This document shows positions 52,437-61,135 of a stretch of 64,000 nt of DNA, piece after piece (position 1 is the stretch's first letter; every line of letters starts with the position of its first letter). The translations under genes were made by a program, and so were the position numbers. Source of the stretch: Leadbetterella sp964563435 (GTDB lineage Bacteria; Bacteroidota; Bacteroidia; Cytophagales; Spirosomataceae); the NCBI GenBank assembly GCA_964563435.1, contig CAZLXI010000001.1, forward strand, positions 1-64,000. Reading direction: 5' to 3'. A model generated the notes under the pieces. The model was not told where the DNA came from. It made no database searches and saw nothing but the letters and a program-made list of their open reading frames with translations.

Positions 52437-52957
52437 ACCCGCTCATCAAAAAAATACAGGCCCTTCCGCCCGGAAGCCGGGAAGAAATGCAGGTCAGAGA
52501 CCGTTTCATCGATTTCATCCGGAGCCATTCCGATTGCTTTTATCGCAGCAATCTGAAAGGACATATCACGGCTTCGGCCTTTATCATTGATTCAGCCGCC
52601 TGTAAGATCCTGCTGATCCATCACAAGAAGCTGGACAAATGGCTGCAGCCGGGAGGGCATTGCGACGGGGACGAGGATACTCTGGCAGTGGCCATCAAAG
52701 AAGTTTTTGAAGAAACCGGGGTTCAGATCCTTCGGGAAGATCAGCAGGTGATTGACCTGGATATTCATACCATCCCTTTACGGAAAGAGGTACCCGAGCA
52801 TGAGCATTTCGATGTGCGGTATTTGTTCGAGTCCGATTCCACCAGGCCCCTCACCCGGAACCATGAAACACTGGCACTTCAGTGGATCCCATTTGAGGAT
52901 ATTCGGAAATATACAGACGAGGAATCGGTGTTAAGGATCCTGAAAAAGATTAACTAA
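52433..52957 (+). CDS. Nudix hydrolase
   Basis: The 174-residue protein carries a Nudix box, GHCDGDEDTLAVAIKEVFEETGV, split as G-x5-E-x7-KE-V-x-EE-x-G with Lys in the place of the usual Arg. A preceding WLQPGGH strand and following beta-strands fit the fold. It would hydrolyse a nucleoside diphosphate linked to another group; the substrate is not evident. It overlaps the propeller lipoprotein gene by 4 bp, so the two are co-translated. Confidence 0.85.
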   Translation: MNPLIKKIQALPPGSREEMQVRDRFIDFIRSHSDCFYRSNLKGHITASAFIIDSAACKILLIHHKKLDKWLQPGGHCDGDEDTLAVAIKEVFEETGVQILREDQQVIDLDIHTIPLRKEVPEHEHFDVRYLFESDSTRPLTRNHETLALQWIPFEDIRKYTDEESVLRILKKIN

Positions 52958-52979
52958 GAGGCTGTTCCTCACTGGCAGG

Positions 52980-54851
52980 TCACAAGGGTACTTCGAGGGT
53001 CAACACCGTACCGGCAGAGGATGAAGCAATGTCAAGGCTGGCCCTGATCTCCCCGGCCCGCATTCTCATATTTTTCAATCCGTTCCGGCCGGAGGTCAGC
53101 CCGGGATCAAATCCTTTTCCATTGTCCTGAACAATGATCCGGAAAACCCTTTTTTGCCTTTCAAAGCTCAGACCTGCCTGGGTAGCGTCTGAGTATTTGG
53201 CCAGGTTGTTAACGGCTTCCTTAATGATCAGGTACAGGTTCCGTCGTACATCGGCGGGTAAATTCAATTGCCCGATCTCCCCGGCAGCGGTGATCTCAAA
53301 CGCAAAGCCGGCAGACTCCGCCAACGGAGCGGCAAACTCCCGTATCCGCAATATAATGCCTTGCAGATTGTCATGAACCGGGCTTATTGACCAGACGATC
53401 TCATCGACCGAGTCCATCATCGTTTTGGAATCAGAATTTATCTTGGAAAACATACGCTGATCATTGCCCTCTTTCTTTTTGGCTATGTCACTGATCAGCA
53501 TAATGCTGCTCAAGGTGCTCCCGATCTCATCATGCAGGTCACTGGCGATCTTGTTTCTTAACCTCTGCGATTCTTCCAGCCTTTTAAGCTTATTCCGGTT
53601 TAGCAGGTAAACAGCAGACAGGCCGGTCAGCAAGATAAAGGCGATCCCGCCACCCATCAGACTCTTATTTACCAGGGACGTCTTCTCATTCCTGATATTC
53701 AGCAATGCTATTTCCTGCTCTTTCTTTTCGGCCTCGTATTTCCGGAGCAATTCTTCCGTATTTTGGGCCGTTTCTATCTTAAACATGGAGTCTTTGGATA
53801 TTTCTGAAGCTACCCGGTATTCATACGCTTTTTTGAAATCCCGGGTTTCCTCATACAGCTCTGCCAAAGCCCGGTTTGCCGTATAGAGATAATCGGGATT
53901 TTCCGTCTCTTTTGCTATTTCCAGGGCCTCCAGGTAGTATTTTTCAGCCTCGGAATAGCTTTCCCGGAAATAATAAAGATCCCCCAGGTTATGATAAATG
54001 GTTTTCAGAGGTATCCGCAGGTTAATCTCCTTACAGATAGCTACACTCCTTTTAAGGTACTTTTCCGATCTCTCATACTCACCGGTTTTACGATATATCA
54101 GGCCGAGATTGGTCAGCAGGTCGGTTTGAAGCAGCTTATAATTAGCCTTTTCGGCGTAAGACAGGCCCTTCTTATAGTGGCTTTCCGCTTCCTGATACTG
54201 CTTCATATCATCGTATACCGTTCCTATGTTATTTTCAACAATAGCCATTCCCGTAAGATCATTTCTCCTGGTCTCAATATCCAGGGTTTTCTGAAAGTAG
54301 GTAAGGGCCTCTTTGTATTTACCGTAAAATTTCAGATTTTGCCCCAACTGGTCATAGGGCCAGGTCTTCAGGGGGATTAGCTCATGTTTCTCCTGGTATT
54401 CGATCAGCCTGACTGCATATCGGGTCGCATTTTCGCGATCGCCCATCTGATCGTATATAATACCGATGTTATTCAGGGAGTTCTGGAATATCTTTTTGGG
54501 CAGATCAAACTTCTCTATGACCGCATGGGCCTCTAAAAAATATTCCATGGCCTTTTTCGGGTTCTGGTTTGAGTATTCCACCACCCCTCGCATGTTGAGC
54601 GTCTTATACAAGCCGGTTTTATAGTCCAGCTGCCGGGTCAGGCGATCCATCTGCCCGATGAGATCGTTGGCTTCCCTGAAATTTCCCGCCTGAACCTTTA
54701 TAAATGCATAGTCATTCAGCGCCAGGACGTAAGACGTATCTTTAGGATGCGTGGTAAGGTACACCCGCAGGGAGTCTTCGGTTTCGGGTACCTGGGACCA
54801 GGCTTTTACTACGGTGAGAAAAAGCAGAACGAGCAGATAACGGACTTTCAT
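52980..54851 (-). CDS. TPR-containing sensor histidine kinase
   Basis: The 623-residue protein has a signal peptide (MKVRYLLVLLFLTVVKAWSQ), about eight TPR repeats in the periplasm (about 40-350), a coiled coil (about 365-395), a membrane helix (about 397-417), then a HisKA_3 dimerisation domain with the phospho-acceptor His440 (DLHDEIGS) and a HATPase domain with KEAVNN (545-549) and DNGKGFD (576-582). This is the LytS/NarX-like HisKA_3 type usual with LuxR-type regulators, but none is adjacent. The input signal is unknown. Confidence 0.88.
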   Translation of the reverse strand: MKVRYLLVLLFLTVVKAWSQVPETEDSLRVYLTTHPKDTSYVLALNDYAFIKVQAGNFREANDLIGQMDRLTRQLDYKTGLYKTLNMRGVVEYSNQNPKKAMEYFLEAHAVIEKFDLPKKIFQNSLNNIGIIYDQMGDRENATRYAVRLIEYQEKHELIPLKTWPYDQLGQNLKFYGKYKEALTYFQKTLDIETRRNDLTGMAIVENNIGTVYDDMKQYQEAESHYKKGLSYAEKANYKLLQTDLLTNLGLIYRKTGEYERSEKYLKRSVAICKEINLRIPLKTIYHNLGDLYYFRESYSEAEKYYLEALEIAKETENPDYLYTANRALAELYEETRDFKKAYEYRVASEISKDSMFKIETAQNTEELLRKYEAEKKEQEIALLNIRNEKTSLVNKSLMGGGIAFILLTGLSAVYLLNRNKLKRLEESQRLRNKIASDLHDEIGSTLSSIMLISDIAKKKEGNDQRMFSKINSDSKTMMDSVDEIVWSISPVHDNLQGIILRIREFAAPLAESAGFAFEITAAGEIGQLNLPADVRRNLYLIIKEAVNNLAKYSDATQAGLSFERQKRVFRIIVQDNGKGFDPGLTSGRNGLKNMRMRAGEIRASLDIASSSAGTVLTLEVPL

Positions 54852-54932
54852 AGATCAGAAAAACTTCGGTGAAATTTAGGGAGAAATCTTCAGAAAGAAG
54901 TGACCGGATAAGAAAAAAACGCCTGCGGATAG

Positions 54933-54998
54933 CTCACATATTGCACGGATTTACACAAATAAACCATAAAATCTGTGTAAATCCGTGCAATATGTGAG
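54933..54998. repeat. Perfect 25-bp inverted repeat (ATCYGTGYAA phrase)
   Basis: Bases 54933-54957 are exactly complementary to 54974-54998 across a 16-base loop. Each arm is itself built from a 10-nt phrase, seen on the plus strand as ATCTGTGTAA, ATCCGTGCAA and TATGTGAG. It sits 5 bp past the holA stop on the minus strand. Confidence 0.9.
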
Positions 54999-55003
54999 AA
55001 AAA

Positions 55004-56023
55004 TCAACTGAGGAAACTATATATCAACTCCTTATAAATATCCGACTCGGTGACGCTCCCGGCATCTACTCCCTTCGACCTGGCATCGGCCAGCCGTAAG
55101 GCATGAACGGCCCTTCTCAACTGGGCCAGAGAATAAACCTGGGCTGCACGCTTATAGTCTTTCAGGAAGTAGGGGTTTACACCGAGAATACGGGCAAGAT
55201 CGCTATCCGGCTTGTTTCCCAACCCGTGTAATAACAGCACTTTCGAGAAGAAATTATACAGGGCGATCACATTCATGGTCAACGGATGATCCTTGGCATT
55301 CCTCCCGAAATAGTGGGCGATCCGGAAGGCTTTGGTTGCATTTTTATCCATCAGGGCCTTCTGAAGCTCGAATACGTTGAATTCCTTGGAAACTCCTACA
55401 AACCGTTCGATAATATCGGCATCCACTCCTTCTCCCTCTTTCAGATTGATCTTTATTTTTTCGATCTCGTTACTGATGGCCTGCGGGTTATTTCCCAGAT
55501 GTTCACTGAGAAGCTGGATGGCCTTGGGACTGATCTTTACATTTTCCTCCCCACACAGCCCGGCAATGAAGTCCGGAACTTCCGAATCATACATTTTCTT
55601 AAAGTTGTGGATCTCCCCTTTGGCCGAAAATGATTTCACCCAGGTCTTCCGTTCATCCTGGGGTTTGCCGAAGCATAAGACGAGCAGCGTGGAATCCAGC
55701 GGATTCCGGGCGTAGCTTTCCAGCAGTCCCTGGGCATCTTTTTGCCCGAGGTCGGAAATAGCATGCGCTTCTTTCACCATTACCAGCTGCCGCTCTGCCA
55801 TCATGGGAAATTTCCTGGCGTAATTCAGCACATCGCCCACGCTGATGTCTTTTCCGTACAGCACATATTCATTGAAGCCTTTTTCATATTCGGGAATAGC
55901 GATGTCCAGGATTTTGTTGGCCAGGCTGTCGATATAATAAGGCTCCGTCCCGTGCAGAAAGTACAGGGGCTTCAGCTTTTCGGACTGAAGCTCGCGGATG
56001 ATCTTCCTGTAATTATTGGCCAT
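55004..56023 (-). CDS. holA: DNA polymerase III delta subunit
   Basis: The 339-residue clamp-loader subunit (from ATG 56023) opens the sliding clamp. Recognisable parts are LKPLYFLHGTEPYYIDSLANKI at the start (Walker-A-like strand without a P-loop, as in delta), VMVKEAHAI, the SEHLGNNPQAISNEIEKI helix and the C-terminal KDYKRAAQVYSLAQLRRAVHAL. The upstream Met at 56044 is possible, but homologues begin near MANNYRKI. Its start overlaps the AcpH stop by 11 bp. Confidence 0.9.
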   Translation of the reverse strand: MANNYRKIIRELQSEKLKPLYFLHGTEPYYIDSLANKILDIAIPEYEKGFNEYVLYGKDISVGDVLNYARKFPMMAERQLVMVKEAHAISDLGQKDAQGLLESYARNPLDSTLLVLCFGKPQDERKTWVKSFSAKGEIHNFKKMYDSEVPDFIAGLCGEENVKISPKAIQLLSEHLGNNPQAISNEIEKIKINLKEGEGVDADIIERFVGVSKEFNVFELQKALMDKNATKAFRIAHYFGRNAKDHPLTMNVIALYNFFSKVLLLHGLGNKPDSDLARILGVNPYFLKDYKRAAQVYSLAQLRRAVHALRLADARSKGVDAGSVTESDIYKELIYSFLS

Positions 56024-56615
56024 ATTCAAAAAATTCAGTGTCACACGACTCCTTCAGTCGCTTGAAAAAACTCAGAAACAGGTGGTCGATATCCTCATAA
56101 TGCTGTTTCATCACGGGCATAGCGTCCGTAAGATCCACCAGTTGTACTCTTCTGTTCAGGCTGGAAAGTGCCTTTTCCACTCCCCAAAAGTGTATATAGC
56201 TCTTCAGCCAGTCGTGTTCCACCATCGATCGGACCAGCCCTTTCAACGCCGGGGGCTGCAATTCCGTATAACGGGTGGTCAGGGACTCATAGACCCGTTT
56301 TTTAAAGAAATCAAATTCTTCCTCTGCAAAGGTGTCCCAGTTTTTATGAAGGAAGTGATCCAGGATCACGTCGACGATCACCGGGGAGTATTTCCCGAAT
56401 CCGGCATAAAACAACTGCTTGCAGGCTGCAATTTCCTTATCGGAGTCCGTAAAGGTATCGATATGACGGTGTAACCTCAGCCCGGTTTTGACATCGGCGG
56501 GCAGGCGCCGGTTAACCGGATTCTCTATTCCTCCCGTGATATAATCCTCCAGCAGGCTGCCTAAGATCATCCCGTCATTTTTGCCGGCAAGAAACAGATG
56601 GGCCAGGTAATTCAT
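56013..56615 (-). CDS. acpH: Acyl carrier protein phosphodiesterase
   Basis: The 200-residue helical HD-like protein carries the hallmark start MNYLAHLFLAG and the metal-site segments LHRHIDTFTDSD and VILDHFLHKNW. It removes the 4'-phosphopantetheine group from holo-ACP. It sits between dCMP deaminase (4-bp overlap) and holA (11-bp overlap), so the three genes are one operon, though they share no obvious pathway. Confidence 0.85.
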   Translation of the reverse strand: MNYLAHLFLAGKNDGMILGSLLEDYITGGIENPVNRRLPADVKTGLRLHRHIDTFTDSDKEIAACKQLFYAGFGKYSPVIVDVILDHFLHKNWDTFAEEEFDFFKKRVYESLTTRYTELQPPALKGLVRSMVEHDWLKSYIHFWGVEKALSSLNRRVQLVDLTDAMPVMKQHYEDIDHLFLSFFKRLKESCDTEFFEYGQ

Positions 56616-57070
56616 GACCTTACATATTTTATAACCTCAATTCCAAACTTCCTGAGAAATTCCACCCCTTCGTCGATCCCGATCCCTTTGTATTCCGCAT
56701 AAGAATTCAGGTAAAGAACTTTTTTGATCTTCATGGAGTAGATGACCCGGGCGCAGGCAATGCACGGCGACAGCGTTACATACAATGTGGAACCCTCCAC
56801 GTTCGCCCCGTTCTTGGTAGCATACAGGATAGCGTTCTGTTCCGCATGCAACGCCAGGGAGCAGCTTCCTTTGGAATCCCGCGGGCAGCCTTCCGCCCCA
56901 AATTCATCGTCACAGTTATGCGTGCCCGCCGGAGGACCGTTATATCCTATCGATATGATCCGGGTATCGTTTACCAGCACCGCCCCTACCTGCGCCCTTA
57001 CGCAGTGAGACCGCTGTGCCAGGTTAATGGCCAGATCCATAAATATATCATCAAACTTCGGTTTACCCAT
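56612..57070 (-). CDS. dCMP deaminase (ComEB-like)
   Basis: The 152-residue zinc enzyme has the cytidine-deaminase motifs LHAEQNAI (catalytic Glu and His) and SPCIACARVI (two Cys), along with GYNGPPAGTHNCDD and a CPRDSKGSC zinc or structural loop typical of dCMP deaminases. It would make dUMP for dTMP synthesis. It follows the M43 protease gene by 7 bp and overlaps acpH. Confidence 0.92.
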   Translation of the reverse strand: MGKPKFDDIFMDLAINLAQRSHCVRAQVGAVLVNDTRIISIGYNGPPAGTHNCDDEFGAEGCPRDSKGSCSLALHAEQNAILYATKNGANVEGSTLYVTLSPCIACARVIYSMKIKKVLYLNSYAEYKGIGIDEGVEFLRKFGIEVIKYVRS

Positions 57071-57077
57071 AACACTG

Positions 57078-58322
57078 CTATAAAGAAATGATCCGCCGGT
57101 CGATCTGTCCGCCTTTGGACGACAGTCTCAGATGCCGCATCCCGCTTCCGATCCGGGATTTGGGGATATGCACTACCCGGCTCAGTGAATTCCGGTATTC
57201 CTCCGAGAAAAGGAGCCTGCCCAGATCATCAAAAATTTCTATCTTATAATCCTGCGCCTCATTCACGAGCACCTTACAATCGAGGCTGTTCCCCTCTACC
57301 GGATTTCCCAGCACTTTTAAAACCAACGGCTCACTCACGGTTTCAAAGATATCGGCATTCGCCAGCAGATTTTGTCTGCGCTTACTGATCTCGAGGATGG
57401 CCCGGGTCCTCGTTTTCTGGTCCTGCGTAAAAATATTCATGCAACTGTCTACCGTGTAGTCCATGTAGTTCTCAATCATGTTGCGGGTGGTGGTGCCGCG
57501 GCAGGAAGAAAAAAGCGGCGAACACACCACGGTATTGTTGGCCGACTCTGCCGGGGGGGTATCGTCACAATAGTCGGTTCCGCAGCGGGCATCGCCCCAG
57601 GTATGGATCAGCCCAAGCCAATGGCCTATCTCATGAGTGGTGGTCCGGCCGAAAGCATAAGGGGATTCAGCCGTTCCTGTTTTGCGGCCGAAAGCCCTGT
57701 AATCTATAAAAACTCCGTCAATCCGCTCATCAATATCCGTAGCTTCCAGCCCGTCGTAATCCCCGATCGGGAATTCGGCATAGCCCAGGTAGCCGCCGGC
57801 AAGGGTAGTCACCCATATATTCAGATATTTGTTTGAATCCCAATAGGAAAGATTCGAGATGGTAAGGGTTTCCGACAGTATATTGAAACTCCGGCGGCTG
57901 CTGTATACGCGATTGATACCCGAGGTCGGGTGACCGTCAGGGTCAATATTCGCCAGGAAAAACTCGATCTCCATATCTGACCCCACCGGATTTGCATTAT
58001 ACCCGGGAGTACCAGGCATCCGGCGGTAATCTTCGTTCAGCACCTCCATCTGTGAAAATATCTGTTCATCACTGATATTGGATCCGCTTACGGTACCCGA
58101 AGCGTTGTTATGAATGATGTGCACTACCACCGGTATCCGGATCACTTCTTCTACAGCGGATCTTCTGAGCTTTTCCGATCGGAACTCCTCTACTTTCCGG
58201 TGAATAAGTTCGTGAAGTGAAGCATTCTGCATCGCCTTGCTGTCGGCTGCACACCTCACCTCCTGAGCCTCTGTCCTCCCGGTCGGAATGAGAAAAAAGA
58301 GACTAAGAATCAGCCTTTTCAT
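57078..58322 (-). CDS. M43 family zinc metalloprotease with a putative T9SS-type tail
   Basis: The 414-residue exported protein (signal MKRLILSLFFLIPTG) has the metzincin site HEIGHWLGLIH (His230, Glu231, His234, His240), the calcium and disulfide region DARCGTDYCDDTPPA and a Met-turn YMDY (286-289), which together mark the M43 pappalysin family. The last ~80 residues (VLKVLGNPVEGN, YKIEIFDDLGRLLF, GMRHLRLSSKGG) match the pattern of a type IX secretion sorting domain, so it is likely secreted and anchored. Its ATG lies inside the phoH gene (20-bp overlap). Confidence 0.88.
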   Translation of the reverse strand: MKRLILSLFFLIPTGRTEAQEVRCAADSKAMQNASLHELIHRKVEEFRSEKLRRSAVEEVIRIPVVVHIIHNNASGTVSGSNISDEQIFSQMEVLNEDYRRMPGTPGYNANPVGSDMEIEFFLANIDPDGHPTSGINRVYSSRRSFNILSETLTISNLSYWDSNKYLNIWVTTLAGGYLGYAEFPIGDYDGLEATDIDERIDGVFIDYRAFGRKTGTAESPYAFGRTTTHEIGHWLGLIHTWGDARCGTDYCDDTPPAESANNTVVCSPLFSSCRGTTTRNMIENYMDYTVDSCMNIFTQDQKTRTRAILEISKRRQNLLANADIFETVSEPLVLKVLGNPVEGNSLDCKVLVNEAQDYKIEIFDDLGRLLFSEEYRNSLSRVVHIPKSRIGSGMRHLRLSSKGGQIDRRIISL

Positions 58323-59241
58323 ATGCTTCCAGGATTTTTACTACCAACGGATGCCTCACCACATCCGTGCCATCGAGTTCGATGAAAGCTATTCCTTTGA
58401 TCCGGCGGAGGATTCTTTCTGCCTCTTCCAGACCCGACCGCTGATTTTTGGGCAGATCTACCTGTGACTTATCCCCGGTGATGATGATCTTGGATGAAGG
58501 CCCCATCCGCGTCAGGAACATTTTAAGCTGCATGGGTGTGGTATTCTGGGCTTCATCGAGCAGGATAAAAGCATTGTCCAGGGTTCGTCCCCGCATATAG
58601 GCCAGTGGTGCGATCTCAATGGTGTTCTTTTCCATATACCCCTTTAGCTTATCGGATGAGATCATATCATCCAGCGCATCGTAGATAGGCCGCAGGTAGG
58701 GATCAATCTTTTCTTTCAGGTCGCCAGGCAGGAAGCCCAGGTTTTCCCCCGCCTCTACAGCCGGCCGGGTAATAATGATCTTGCGGGCCGACTTATCTTT
58801 CAGGGCCTTTACTGCCAATGCCACAGCCGTAAAGGTTTTTCCTGTTCCGGCCGGGCCGATGGCAAAGACTATATCGTTATCTTTTACCGCTTCCACCATT
58901 CTTTTCTGGTTACGGGTCTTGGCCCTGACAATGAGCCCCCGGTTTCCATGGACAATGATGTCGTCCTGGTTCAGATATTCGTCGATTTTGTTTCCCTCCA
59001 GTGTGTTCTGCACTTCTTTCAAAGGCATCACATTGTATTTTTCAAAATAGTGCAGGAGCCGGTTAAAAACTTCCTCTATCCGGGCGACATCCGAAGCCGC
59101 TCCTTTCAGGAAAACTTCATCTCCCCGGGCAACTATCTTGCTTTCAGGAAATGACCGGTTCAATTCTCTCAGGTTTTCGTTTTGCGGACCGAAAAACTCA
59201 TTCAGGTTTGAAATCTCTAATTTTACAGACTTTTCTATCAA
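58303..59241 (-). CDS. phoH: PhoH family ATPase
   Basis: The 312-residue protein has an N-terminal KH-like region (FPESKIVARGDEVFLKG) and a P-loop ATPase domain with GPAGTGKT (129-136), ITRPAVEAGENLGFLPGDLKEK, ILLDEAQNTT and GDKSQVDLP, matching PhoH/YbeZ, which is linked to rRNA maturation with YbeY. No ATG precedes the conserved sequence; TTG at 59239-59241 is the only in-frame start before residue 72, reading LIEKSVKLE. It leads the M43-dCMP deaminase-acpH-holA operon. Confidence 0.92.
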   Translation of the reverse strand: MIEKSVKLEISNLNEFFGPQNENLRELNRSFPESKIVARGDEVFLKGAASDVARIEEVFNRLLHYFEKYNVMPLKEVQNTLEGNKIDEYLNQDDIIVHGNRGLIVRAKTRNQKRMVEAVKDNDIVFAIGPAGTGKTFTAVALAVKALKDKSARKIIITRPAVEAGENLGFLPGDLKEKIDPYLRPIYDALDDMISSDKLKGYMEKNTIEIAPLAYMRGRTLDNAFILLDEAQNTTPMQLKMFLTRMGPSSKIIITGDKSQVDLPKNQRSGLEEAERILRRIKGIAFIELDGTDVVRHPLVVKILEAYEKADS

Positions 59242-59393
59242 AATGCGGCAAGGTTTAATTTGTACACAAATTTGTCGAATTTATTAACAATAATCGTTTT
59301 TTTCCCACAAAAAAAAAACTTCTGAATTTCAATTCATTGAAAGTTAGAACGTTTCTGTTTTTAGAGGAGGGTCGCCTGAAAATATGCCTGTTT

Positions 59394-59420
59394 TTTGGCC
59401 GACATTTCCTGTTATTTTTG
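59394..59420 (+). promoter_or_regulatory. dnaB promoter
   Basis: TATTTTTG (59413-59420) matches TAnnTTTG, with TTTG at 59394-59397. The predicted start near 59427 lies 24 nt before the dnaB TTG and just before two out-of-frame ATGs (59434 and 59438). Confidence 0.6.
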
Positions 59421-59450
59421 TGGACCGATTAGTATGAATGACCTCTTTAC

Positions 59451-60983
59451 TTGAACGAGACTGCGTTACATATCAGCCCTGAGACCCACCGGCAGAAAGT
59501 CAGCCGGTTGCCCAATGTTACAGAGATAGAGTCTGCTGTACTTGGGGCATTACTCATTGACAAAGAATCGGTTAACCTGGTCAGAGATATTCTTTCTCCG
59601 GATAGCTTCTACCTCGAAGAGCACAAGATCATTTATAAGGTAATCCTCGACATGTCGGATGCCGGCGAGGCCATAGACACCCTTAGCGTTACCCGTGAGC
59701 TGCGTAGCAAGGGCCTGATCCGGACGGTAGGCGGGCCTCGCTATGTGGCCGCATTGACAAGCCATATCAACTCCGCCTCCAATGTTGAGTTTCACGCCAT
59801 GATCATGGCCCAGGCCGGCATCAAGCGGGAAATGATCCGGGTAGCTGCAGAGATCATGGAGGAGGGCGCTGAAAATGAGCTTGACATTTTCGAGCTCCTG
59901 GATAAGACCGAACAGTCATTTTTCAAGATCTCCGAGCGAAATATCCGTAAAAATTATGCCGATGCCAAAAGCATCATGAAGACCACCATTGCGGAGCTGG
60001 AGAACAAAAAACTAAACAATAACGAGGGGATAACCGGGGTACCGAGCGGGTTCAGAGAGCTTGATGCCCTCACCGGCGGCTGGCAAAAGACGGAGCTGGT
60101 CATTATTGCAGCCAGGCCGGGTATGGGAAAAACGGCTTTTGTGGTTTCCGCCATGCGAAACGCCGCCGTAGATCATCAAAGACCCGTAGCCATTTTCTCA
60201 CTGGAGATGTCTTCCACCCAGCTGATGCTCCGGATGATATCTGCTGAGGCCGAGCTCGACAGTGAAAAGCTCAGGAAAGGCACCCTGCAGCAGCATGAAT
60301 GGGAGCAGCTGCACCACCGGATCACGAAGCTCTCATCTTCCAACATCTTTATTGACGACACACCGGCGCTAAGCATTCTGGAGCTCCGGGCCAAATGCCG
60401 CCGTCTGAAAGCGCAGCACGATATCCAGATGGTGATCATCGATTACCTACAGCTTATGACCGGCGATGCGGGCTCGGGGGTATCAAACAGCCGTGAACAG
60501 GAGATCGCCACCATTTCCCGGTCACTGAAAAACCTGGCCAAAGAGCTGGAAGTGCCGGTCATTGCGCTGTCGCAGCTTAGCCGGGCCGTGGAGACCAGGG
60601 GCGGGAATAAGCGTCCGCAACTGTCCGACCTGCGGGAATCAGGCTCTATCGAGCAGGATGCCGACATGGTTATGTTTCTCTACCGCCCGGAGTATTACAA
60701 GATCATGGAAGACGAAAACGGAAACTCAACGGAGGGTGTCGGAGAAGTGATCATTGCAAAAAACCGTGCAGGTATCACAGAAACCGTACAATTGCGGTTT
60801 GTAGGAAAATATACCAAGTTTGCCAATCTCGGCGAATACAATAATGCGATAGGGTCTTCTGCCTTCAGCCAGATCTCGGGCCTGGATCACTTCGAATCGC
60901 AGGCCCCTAACCCCGGGCTAAGCACATTTAAGAGTAAAATCAATCCGCCGGATAAAGAGGATGAGAAGGACTTCCCTTTCTAG
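59451..60983 (+). CDS. dnaB: Replicative DNA helicase
   Basis: The 510-residue helicase has the N-terminal DnaB domain (IESAVLGALLIDKESV, about 25-130) and the RecA-like motor with Walker A ARPGMGKTA (221-229), the EMSSTQLMLRM segment, Walker B MVIIDYLQLM and RLSxSDLRESGSIEQDADMV-like motifs. The in-frame start is TTG 59451; two ATGs just upstream are in other frames, and inserting one T in the TTT at 59444-59446 would join ATG 59434 to the gene (MNDLFYLNETALHIS). The rest is intact. Confidence 0.95.
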   Translation: MNETALHISPETHRQKVSRLPNVTEIESAVLGALLIDKESVNLVRDILSPDSFYLEEHKIIYKVILDMSDAGEAIDTLSVTRELRSKGLIRTVGGPRYVAALTSHINSASNVEFHAMIMAQAGIKREMIRVAAEIMEEGAENELDIFELLDKTEQSFFKISERNIRKNYADAKSIMKTTIAELENKKLNNNEGITGVPSGFRELDALTGGWQKTELVIIAARPGMGKTAFVVSAMRNAAVDHQRPVAIFSLEMSSTQLMLRMISAEAELDSEKLRKGTLQQHEWEQLHHRITKLSSSNIFIDDTPALSILELRAKCRRLKAQHDIQMVIIDYLQLMTGDAGSGVSNSREQEIATISRSLKNLAKELEVPVIALSQLSRAVETRGGNKRPQLSDLRESGSIEQDADMVMFLYRPEYYKIMEDENGNSTEGVGEVIIAKNRAGITETVQLRFVGKYTKFANLGEYNNAIGSSAFSQISGLDHFESQAPNPGLSTFKSKINPPDKEDEKDFPF

Positions 60984-61019
60984 GAGGTGTGTATTTTGTA
61001 GGGATAAAAGCGGCTTCGC

Positions 61020-61115
61020 CTTCTTTTTTTGAACCATATAAGGCATATAAGTCATATGAGTTTTACATATAAGTTTTTTCTTATATGGCTTATATGCCTT
61101 ATATGGTTCAAAAAA
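61020..61115. repeat. Long inverted repeat (CATATAAG phrase) between convergent genes
   Basis: The arms contain TTTTTTTGAACCATATAAGG (61024-61043) and its complement at 61089-61108, extending inward over further CATATAAG phrases to about 33 bp. GC-rich cggctTcgcc-like ends flank both sides. It lies between the dnaB and Gfo/Idh stops, so it may also terminate both. Confidence 0.85.
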
Positions 61116-61135
61116 ACGGCGGAGCCGTAAATTCT

